From the NCBI RefSeq assembly GCF_018739885.1, contig NZ_JADOES010000030.1, positions 1-64,000 of the forward strand: a DNA stretch of 64,000 nucleotides, read 5' to 3'. Position 1 is the stretch's first letter; every line of letters begins with the position of its first letter. The stretch comes from Leptothoe spongobia TAU-MAC 1115 (GTDB lineage: Bacteria; Cyanobacteriota; Cyanobacteriia; Phormidesmidales; Phormidesmidaceae). The notes under the pieces were generated by a model that did not search any database, was not told the DNA's origin, and worked only from the letters and a program-made list of their open reading frames with translations. The translations under genes were made by a program, and so were the position numbers. Shown in pieces: positions 27,151 to 33,844 of this stretch.

Positions 27151-27918
27151 TTACTTGCGGCCATTTTGCTGCACCACATGGGTTAACTCATGGGCTAATA
27201 ACTCCTGACCACCTCGGTTGCCTGGACTAAACTCACCTTGCTTAAAGAAAATATCCTGGCCAGTTGTAAAGGCTCGGGACTGTAGCGATGTATTGAGCTG
27301 ATTGGAACGTTCATCTGTATGCACTCTCACGCCACCAAAATCTGTGCCAAAAGCTCCTTCCATCGAGCCCCGTACATTATCTGAAAGCGGTTGACCTTGG
27401 CCCTTTGCTCCAGAAATAGTTGCTTCTACCTGGGGTGCGGCTGCACCGCCGCCTTGTCGCTGAAGATCAGGTTTAGCCTGCAGTTCCTCTTCTTCCTCAG
27501 GCATTTCTTGCCGCTGAATAGAATCAGCCAGTGGCTTCGCTTGTAGTTCCTCTTCTTCTGGCATTTCCTGCCGCTGAATAGAATCAGCTAGAGGGTTTTG
27601 TTGCAGCGTTTCTTCTTCCTCGGGCATGGCCTCTCGTTGCACCGATTGCTGTTGAGCCTGGGGTGAATTTATCTGCTCGACTACCTGGGCGGCAACGTTG
27701 TCTGCCTCCTGCTCATATTTGTCCCCTGGTGCGCCGACGGTTAGCTTGGGCTGCAACCCTAAGTTTTGTATGAGCCCTGTATCAAACCGGTTTGCTTGCT
27801 GTGGGTCCAATGCCTTGGCTTGGGCGATAAACGGGCGAGCCTGGACCTGATTAGTAGGGACAAATTCGCTACTATTTTGAGCGGGAGCTTTGGTGCGGAG
27901 ATAGGAACGGTTACTCAT
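27151..27918 (-). CDS. Minimal DUF4157 CIS cargo protein
   Basis: A 255-residue protein consisting only of leader and DUF4157. The leader has QARPFIAQAK, RFDTGLIQNLGLQPKLTVG and GDKYEQEAD. Between them and DUF4157 lie three imperfect repeats of the type ADSIQRQEMPEEEELQAKP (about residues 88-150). DUF4157 covers about 165-253 and the protein stops a few residues after HELTHVVQQ. With no effector domain it could act as a free protease-like helper acting on other cargo, or be a remnant that lost its tail. It has the best promoter of the cargo series. Confidence 0.85.
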   Translation of the reverse strand: MSNRSYLRTKAPAQNSSEFVPTNQVQARPFIAQAKALDPQQANRFDTGLIQNLGLQPKLTVGAPGDKYEQEADNVAAQVVEQINSPQAQQQSVQREAMPEEEETLQQNPLADSIQRQEMPEEEELQAKPLADSIQRQEMPEEEEELQAKPDLQRQGGGAAAPQVEATISGAKGQGQPLSDNVRGSMEGAFGTDFGGVRVHTDERSNQLNTSLQSRAFTTGQDIFFKQGEFSPGNRGGQELLAHELTHVVQQNGRK

Positions 27919-27973
27919 GGTCTGGCAAACTCAGCAACGGCAGTGCGGCAGATAGGTCCTGAAATTTGGCCCT

Positions 27974-27989
27974 TATATGGTGCCATATA
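27974..27989. promoter_or_regulatory. Palindrome overlapping the -10 box
   Basis: TATATGG and CCATATA flank a TG centre, and the right arm overlaps the -10 box of the minimal DUF4157 gene. This could be an operator for a repressor. It is a direct sequence observation; function is inferred. Confidence 0.45.
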
Positions 27990-28012
27990 TGCATTGAGGA
28001 CGGTACTGTCAA
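27984..28012 (-). promoter_or_regulatory. Sigma70-type promoter of the minimal DUF4157 cargo gene
   Basis: The minus strand reads TTGACA (28012-28007), a 17-nt spacer and TATATG (27989-27984), about 66 nt before the ATG at 27918. The -35 box is perfect and the -10 box matches four of six. Homologous, weaker versions stand at the same distance before the cargo genes starting at 24067 and 29647. Confidence 0.7.
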
Positions 28013-28060
28013 AAGTTAGTTATGGGTTTGTTTGTGGTGTGAGATCGCACCCCTATCTCA

Positions 28061-29647
28061 TTAAAGAGAAAACATATTTCCAAGTGTCCCAAGTGTCCCA
28101 AACAGAGCTTTTGCTTGGCTTTCTAACTTTTCTGAGAATACTTTCATTCGCTCCAGGAGCAGCTTTTTGCTCTGCTGCTCTCGAAGGAGAGATTCATCAG
28201 CAACATCTTTAACATCAAGGGTGTTTCCCAGGTTCCCCAAGGACAAGCCGTCACAGCACCATAAACCAAGGGAACCAAGGACATCATGGGCAAACTCAAG
28301 ATTGACCTTTGCCAGACTTTGGTCATAAACCCCTGGGGTATGTTCTGTTTCTATGTTGATGTAGCGTATCTGTTCTTGTTTAGCTTTCTGATACGAATTA
28401 CTCAAAAGAGTCACCAGGGTTTTGAAGGGAATACCGGTTTTCTTATGCAGTATTCTAGCCGTTGCCTCGATCAGGAGCTTATTTTCTTTTGTGGAAATTT
28501 CAGGTATGAAATTAAACAGCGTAGAGAGGTCGGTATCTTTGTTAAACGGGTTTTTCTGTAGTGCTGGATTTAATCCAGGTTTTCCCCTAAATTGTCGGAT
28601 GATTGACGCAATCCACAGTCTGTCATAGTCTTTAGGATTCGATGTCCAAATCACTCTGTCTATATTTTTAGAATCTCCAGCCCAGGCTGATTCTATGGCC
28701 GAAGACTTGCCCCATCTGTAAATATTAGTGGATTCTTTTTCAGCTCTCTTCTTAAATTTTTTATCACTCTCTTTTGGCTTCTGGGTGATTTTCCTGTTGT
28801 TGTGTAATGTAACAACAGGCTTGCTAAAATCATTACTACATTTTTTCAGATCGCCATATAAGCTACATATTGGTCCATAGGAAACCTTGCCTGCACCTGG
28901 GGCCGTTGCCGTTGAACCAGAGCAGTGTTCGATAACTTCTTTATCAAATATTTCATTGGGGTCATTTCTCATGACTCCCTTTTTAGGTAAGGATTTAATG
29001 ACTCTAAGGGGAGATTTGAGATGTCTACCTTTACCTGAGCCAGTACTGCTACTTCCATTCACATCAATCAAGCCGTAGCCACAGCCTTGATTTAATAGGT
29101 GAGCCACAATTTTAGAATTTCGTTCATCATTGTGGATGTGGACTAAACAGGCACAATCGTTACTGCCTGGGTAATAGCTATGAATGTCTTTAGCTGCACT
29201 AGTTCCTTTTTTAGAGGCTGCTTTTGACTTACCTGTACCTTGTTTACTTTGAATCAGACGATTTTCTTTTAGCTGATTCAGGTTTACTGACTGGTCAACA
29301 GTTAGACTGGCGTCTTCTGGTGTTTGAATACCCTGTTCTTGAAGGCGTTCTTCAGCTTCGCAGGCCGCGCATTTTGTCTGTACGATGGGTCCCGTCAGGG
29401 CCTTTCTTTGCAGTTTGTTGTCCTTCTTCGGTATTTCCTGGCGTTGGATAGTGAGTTTGGTCTGAATGCCTAGATTTTGTAAAAGGTGTGTATCCAACTG
29501 AGGTGCATGGTTAAACCTATGATTACCTAACTGAAGCTCCTCAGGCTTCTTTTGCACTACAAAGGGACGTGCCAGAACTTGATTGCTAGGAACGAAGCTG
29601 CTCTTTAGGGCAGAGGCTTTGGTGCGAACACAGGAACAGTTACTCAT
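28061..29647 (-). CDS. CIS cargo protein with unknown, possibly hydrolase-like C-terminus
   Basis: A 528-residue protein. The leader has LARPFVVQKK, QLDTHLLQNLGIQTKLT, TIQRQEIPKK and a CAAC cysteine pair; DUF4157 is absent. Residues about 155-300 contain DCACLVHIHNDERNSKIVAH, RNDPNEIFDKEVI and VVTLHNNRK. The spaced His/Asp/Asn clusters suggest a metal or catalytic site, but I cannot name the family with confidence. The remaining 200 residues are helical. The upstream region resembles those of two other cargo genes. It is probably an effector delivered by the CIS; its activity is unknown. Confidence 0.75.
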   Translation of the reverse strand: MSNCSCVRTKASALKSSFVPSNQVLARPFVVQKKPEELQLGNHRFNHAPQLDTHLLQNLGIQTKLTIQRQEIPKKDNKLQRKALTGPIVQTKCAACEAEERLQEQGIQTPEDASLTVDQSVNLNQLKENRLIQSKQGTGKSKAASKKGTSAAKDIHSYYPGSNDCACLVHIHNDERNSKIVAHLLNQGCGYGLIDVNGSSSTGSGKGRHLKSPLRVIKSLPKKGVMRNDPNEIFDKEVIEHCSGSTATAPGAGKVSYGPICSLYGDLKKCSNDFSKPVVTLHNNRKITQKPKESDKKFKKRAEKESTNIYRWGKSSAIESAWAGDSKNIDRVIWTSNPKDYDRLWIASIIRQFRGKPGLNPALQKNPFNKDTDLSTLFNFIPEISTKENKLLIEATARILHKKTGIPFKTLVTLLSNSYQKAKQEQIRYINIETEHTPGVYDQSLAKVNLEFAHDVLGSLGLWCCDGLSLGNLGNTLDVKDVADESLLREQQSKKLLLERMKVFSEKLESQAKALFGTLGTLGNMFSL

Positions 29648-29709
29648 AGCCAGAAGATGCTTAGCTCAATAAGGCAGAGGCTTAGGGAGTCTAGGCACCC
29701 ATATTGTGG

Positions 29710-29738
29710 CATAAGCTACTAAACGACAGTACTCACAA
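29710..29738 (-). promoter_or_regulatory. Promoter-like element of cargo gene
   Basis: The minus strand reads TTGTGA (29738-29733), 17 nt, then CTTATG (29715-29710), about 63 nt before the ATG at 29647. The block GTACTCACAAAAGTGAT (plus strand) is identical to that upstream of the OmpA-type cargo gene. It is part of a repeated cargo-gene upstream element. Confidence 0.5.
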
Positions 29739-29774
29739 AAGTGATAGATCTAGCCTATAGGTGGTCAAGGAGCT

Positions 29775-31253
29775 TTACTCAGGTGCTGTTACCTTATGGC
29801 GTTTTTCGGCAATGATAGCGCCTGTGCCTGTGTTGCGCATGTCGAAATGCATCATATCCCCATAGGTGCCACCCCAATGTAGTCCGATGCCATCAACCAA
29901 AGCCCTTTCAAAATTTGTAAATCCGCCTTGTTTGACTAATGCTGTATAGCTTTTCTTATTCCGTTTTGCTCGCCAAACACCGACAACCCATTTCAGGTCT
30001 TCTTTGATGCGTTTGCGAGCTTTGGAGAAATCTTGATCCTTCCAGAATTTCGTACCGGCAGTGCTTGCTGCAGCCAGACGAGCATTTAGCTGTTTGTCAT
30101 TATCGATATAGGAAAAATAGGTTTCTAAGGTTTTATCAAGCTTGAAAATATTGTTGAGCTTTTCTGCTTTTTGTTCCTCCGTATCTTCTGATTTTGTTTT
30201 TTGGTATTTCATTGCTTTCCCATGGACCAACAGAGATGCCCGTGGAAAAACTGCATTGATGGCATCCCGGTCATTCTCAGACTCATTAATAAAAGGATTG
30301 GCGGTATAGTCTAGATCAATGGCCAGTCCAAAGAAGTGCATCGATCGAGACGCACTCGTGGCATGTTTTCGTGCGCCTTTTATCGGTTCTAGCTTAGGGG
30401 AAAGGCCAAGATTGTCGCCTGCAATTTCGGGACTACCAGTGCCATTGCTGTGGGAAGCGACCAATGTCTTTTCGGCACGTTTTAATTGGTCTGCTAATTC
30501 TTTGTGGATGGGTGTAGCTGTATGTCTGCCCAGGAAAGTGGTATGCCTGAAATTAGAAAACCAGGTTTTAGGATCGACTTTAGCCTTAACCAGCACTTTA
30601 TTAGCAAATTTCTGGTAAGAGGATTGCAGCTTAAAGGTGGTGGGTTTATCAAGTTGAGTCAGGTTAGACAATAATGTCCAACCCTGATACTGCCTTGGCC
30701 CGACAAAATCATCAGGCAGTATTTCTTCTACATAGGCATATTCTTTTTCTTTCTTGCCACTTTTTACCGTTGCTGTTTTCAGGATTTTTAGCTGGGTATT
30801 GCGTGGAATGGATATTCCATAGGACTTCAGGTCCGGTGGGGGAGATCGCAAAGTACAATCCTTACTTTTTACATAGGCGTACTTGGGTTTTATTAAGGAA
30901 ACAATGCTATCCAGTGCCCAGTTTGCTGCTTTTCCGACATGGGATGAAATTGTATCAATGCCTTCTGAAATTGTATCGAAGAGGTCAAATCGTTGAATGA
31001 GTTCTGAGGATGTAGCCGGGTGAAAATCCGTTTTCTGCTTGTCTTTATTTCCGGACGCTAACGTTGTTAGCTTCGGCTGCAGACTCAAATTTTGGATCAG
31101 CCCTGTATCCAATCGACTTGTTTGCTTGGAATCTTTTGTTGATAAAGCCTTTGTCTGAACGACAAACGGGCGCACCTGTAGCTGATTTGCAGGGATAAGC
31201 ACACGATTACTGTGGATAGGGACCTTGGTACGGCGATAGGAACGATTACTCAT
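29775..31253 (-). CDS. CIS cargo protein with M15 peptidase domain
   Basis: A 492-residue protein. The leader has QVRPFVVQTK, RLDTGLIQNLSLQPKLT and LIQRFD; no DUF4157. An SH3-like segment (about 125-205, GWTLLSNL) precedes a domain with the zinc peptidase M15 signatures SMHFFGLAIDLD (about residue 300) and HWGGTYGDMMHFDM (about 455-470), the two metal-ligand motifs of D-Ala-D-Ala carboxypeptidase/endopeptidase-type enzymes. A peptidoglycan-cutting effector is the likely reading. No signal peptide is present, so it depends on delivery or lysis to reach the wall. No cognate immunity gene is obvious beside it. Confidence 0.87.
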   Translation of the reverse strand: MSNRSYRRTKVPIHSNRVLIPANQLQVRPFVVQTKALSTKDSKQTSRLDTGLIQNLSLQPKLTTLASGNKDKQKTDFHPATSSELIQRFDLFDTISEGIDTISSHVGKAANWALDSIVSLIKPKYAYVKSKDCTLRSPPPDLKSYGISIPRNTQLKILKTATVKSGKKEKEYAYVEEILPDDFVGPRQYQGWTLLSNLTQLDKPTTFKLQSSYQKFANKVLVKAKVDPKTWFSNFRHTTFLGRHTATPIHKELADQLKRAEKTLVASHSNGTGSPEIAGDNLGLSPKLEPIKGARKHATSASRSMHFFGLAIDLDYTANPFINESENDRDAINAVFPRASLLVHGKAMKYQKTKSEDTEEQKAEKLNNIFKLDKTLETYFSYIDNDKQLNARLAAASTAGTKFWKDQDFSKARKRIKEDLKWVVGVWRAKRNKKSYTALVKQGGFTNFERALVDGIGLHWGGTYGDMMHFDMRNTGTGAIIAEKRHKVTAPE

Positions 31254-31347
31254 GGCCTGGTGAATTCAGTAATGGTAGTTCAGAAAATGTGCTTACTGCT
31301 TTTGCGATCGCAAGCGCTGACTTGTCTGTTTACCTCCCTCAGCTTCT

Positions 31348-33711
31348 CTAATGTCGTTTACCCCGAGTCAGGTTACGTTGCCTAATATGCTTGATCACTT
31401 CTGGCTCGTTTGCGCTTACATAGCTACTCAAAATTGGCCGCCACCAAGACGTATCGTCGGGGTGAGAAATAAAGAAATCGACTAAAGACATTAAGTCTTC
31501 CACATGCTGACCTGCAAACCCGTAGGACTCTGAAATCCTGCCTTCTTTCTTAGCCCGTTTTTCTTCACGTATTCGATTACGACGGGCCTGTTTAGTGATC
31601 TCCTCAGTACTGAGGTGGGGGTTCGTTCTTAACGCCTCTGCAGAATTCGCATTGGATTTTTCATCCCAAGCTTCCTGGGTTTTACTAATAATATGTTTGT
31701 CAGCTTCGATCGCCAACTGACGATGTAGCCGATAGAACAAGGATCCTTCGCCCACATCATACTCAGATTGATTGGCTTTCAAATGGGTCATTACTCCAGA
31801 GAACATTGAGTCCTCATGGTGGGGAGGATGGTCTTTGCTAATCTCTGAATGGGAAGGGGGAAATGCGTACTGAGCTTCGCCATTCTCAATGCCATAGGCA
31901 GATGCCAGGGTATTTGGATCCTTCTTATTTTTAATGTCCTCCAGTTGAGCCGCGATGGCCGTATTACCTCTGGTGTGCTCTATCCCTTCATGGGCAGCCT
32001 GGTGAACCAACCAATCTAAACCTCGCTTCTTCGCTTCTTTTGCATCAACACCGGTAATATCTGCAGCTAAATTGAGGATAAATTCATTTTTGCGTCGTTT
32101 GATTTCATCCCTTAACTTGCTGATCTGTCCTTTAAACCACTCGACAATACGAGATTTTAGATCCAGTAGTAACGTAATTGGGAATAGGATATTAACCACG
32201 GTCTCAAATTCATCAATCCGCTTCATGATGCGCTTGTGCAGCCGCATATAATGCTGAATTGCCGATATTAAACCTGCCGATGATTCACTGGTCTCGTACC
32301 CGGTGGGGATAAATCGATTGGTAAGCGGTATGCTCCACCCCGTTAACCAAATATCGTGAACGGGGACTTGAATATGTCGATCTAAGGCTTTGATAATCTC
32401 TAAGGTTGCCGCGCCTTCTGCGGTATCTTTATCTTGGGATTTCAACTGTTTTTCAATCTCTTCCCAGGTGGAATTTCCCTCATTTTTCTCAACCAGGTTA
32501 AATGCCTCATCGATTTTGCGATCGCTAATTTCCACCAACTTAGGAAGCTTGGGTAGCAGAATCTGACCAACGCTCACCTTTAGATCTTCAGAACCTGCTG
32601 TTCCAGTAGTGACGGCCATTCTACCTTTTGGAGTTTTGGCATCATATAGGGTATCCACATAGGCCCCATCCACCTGTTTATTCCCGGTAGATTTTTCCGC
32701 TTGGGCCTGCTTAAGGAACTCAGGGGAAAATGCGGCATTGCCTGCTCGAGCTTTGACAGCGCGACCAATTTCTGAATTGAGCGCAACCTCGACAAAATTC
32801 GAATGGGCAAAATAATCTTCTACGGCGTGTAATGCCGACCCTAAGCGCATACGCCCAGTGGGTGATTCCCCCGCTGAAACCGATTGCCACAGTTGTTCTT
32901 TAGTCCATTCGATAGCATTGTAAATATGTTTACCCAAGCCCGCATCGCTCACCTTATAGAGGTCGGGATTTTCAACCTGGGACCCCGGAAATGCTTTACC
33001 CGCAAGCTGTTCATCTCGGTCTATATCATCACTAACTAGCTGACTCGAAACCTGCTGCCTACCCTCTCTCAAGAGACCTGATTCGCTATCTCGAACTAAA
33101 TGATCGGCAGCAGTGGTGCCCATGGGGTTATCCACATGTTGCTCGGGGGTGTATACCCCAATATTCTCAGAAGTGACCAATTCGTTGGTGATTTTGGTGC
33201 CAAAATGTAAGAAAGCCAGTGACCTAATCACAGCCGTGATAATATCTTCTGCCCCTGCGGCTCCAATCTTTGCTCCCTGTGGATCGTTGACGTTTTTAGG
33301 CAGTTGTCTAGCCAGTTTGTGGGCTCTGGGCAGATTTAACTGGGAGAAATCCCGCATCCAGTTGCCTGCATACATCTCCATGGTTTCGTCTCGACTGCTT
33401 TCTCCCTTGCCAGAGTCGAGTACGGCGCTTTCTTCAATGCCCTGATGCACATGGGCTTCACCCCGCTGAATCAGGCCTACGTTGGCATGGCTAATGTTAG
33501 GCAACGGTTGGACTAAAGATTTTGTCTGGAGTTTTTTCTCTAGCCTGGGCTGCAGCGTTAACTGTGGCATCAAACTGGTATCTAGCCGACGTGCTGCTTG
33601 GGCTGGCCCAGATTTTGTTTCTGTTACAAATGGACGAACGGTTATATGATTCGTAGGTGCGCCACCACCTTGAACGGTCGTTTTTTTGTGGAGATGGAAA
33701 CGGTTACTCAT
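31348..33711 (-). CDS. CIS cargo protein with HET-C-like domain
   Basis: About 787 residues from the ATG at 33711, chosen because it begins MSNRF like the MSN starts of the other cargo; the frame is open upstream to 33825. The leader has TVRPFVTETK, RRLDTSLMPQLTLQPRLE and LIQRGEAH; no DUF4157. Residues about 95-420 resemble the bacterial HET-C domain (EMYAGNWMRDFSQLN, ALHAVEDYFAHSNFVEVAL), related to zinc-dependent phospholipase-C-type folds with histidine/aspartate metal ligands. The rest is helical with a charged C-terminus. HET-C-type proteins occur among CIS-associated toxins; lipid cleavage is an inference. Confidence 0.82.
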   Translation of the reverse strand: MSNRFHLHKKTTVQGGGAPTNHITVRPFVTETKSGPAQAARRLDTSLMPQLTLQPRLEKKLQTKSLVQPLPNISHANVGLIQRGEAHVHQGIEESAVLDSGKGESSRDETMEMYAGNWMRDFSQLNLPRAHKLARQLPKNVNDPQGAKIGAAGAEDIITAVIRSLAFLHFGTKITNELVTSENIGVYTPEQHVDNPMGTTAADHLVRDSESGLLREGRQQVSSQLVSDDIDRDEQLAGKAFPGSQVENPDLYKVSDAGLGKHIYNAIEWTKEQLWQSVSAGESPTGRMRLGSALHAVEDYFAHSNFVEVALNSEIGRAVKARAGNAAFSPEFLKQAQAEKSTGNKQVDGAYVDTLYDAKTPKGRMAVTTGTAGSEDLKVSVGQILLPKLPKLVEISDRKIDEAFNLVEKNEGNSTWEEIEKQLKSQDKDTAEGAATLEIIKALDRHIQVPVHDIWLTGWSIPLTNRFIPTGYETSESSAGLISAIQHYMRLHKRIMKRIDEFETVVNILFPITLLLDLKSRIVEWFKGQISKLRDEIKRRKNEFILNLAADITGVDAKEAKKRGLDWLVHQAAHEGIEHTRGNTAIAAQLEDIKNKKDPNTLASAYGIENGEAQYAFPPSHSEISKDHPPHHEDSMFSGVMTHLKANQSEYDVGEGSLFYRLHRQLAIEADKHIISKTQEAWDEKSNANSAEALRTNPHLSTEEITKQARRNRIREEKRAKKEGRISESYGFAGQHVEDLMSLVDFFISHPDDTSWWRPILSSYVSANEPEVIKHIRQRNLTRGKRH

Positions 33712-33844
33712 AATGGGGTGCCCCCAGAAATGGCTTTTCAGCAAGCGCATTCTGAGATGAGCCCCTATAGGGTGACATGCATGGCCATGGAGCCGTAGTG
33801 ATCGAAAGTTATAGATTTCTCCCAACTAGGAATATGATTTATCT

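Noticed and set aside
28030..28060. Terminator hairpin after the cargo gene ending at 28061
   Set aside because: The GGTGTGAGATCGCACC stem is short with a tight loop and no T-run follows on the minus strand.
33711..33825. 38-residue N-terminal extension of the HET-C-like cargo
   Set aside because: The other four cargo of this type start MSN at the equivalent place; the extension has no matching sequence and covers the likely promoter.
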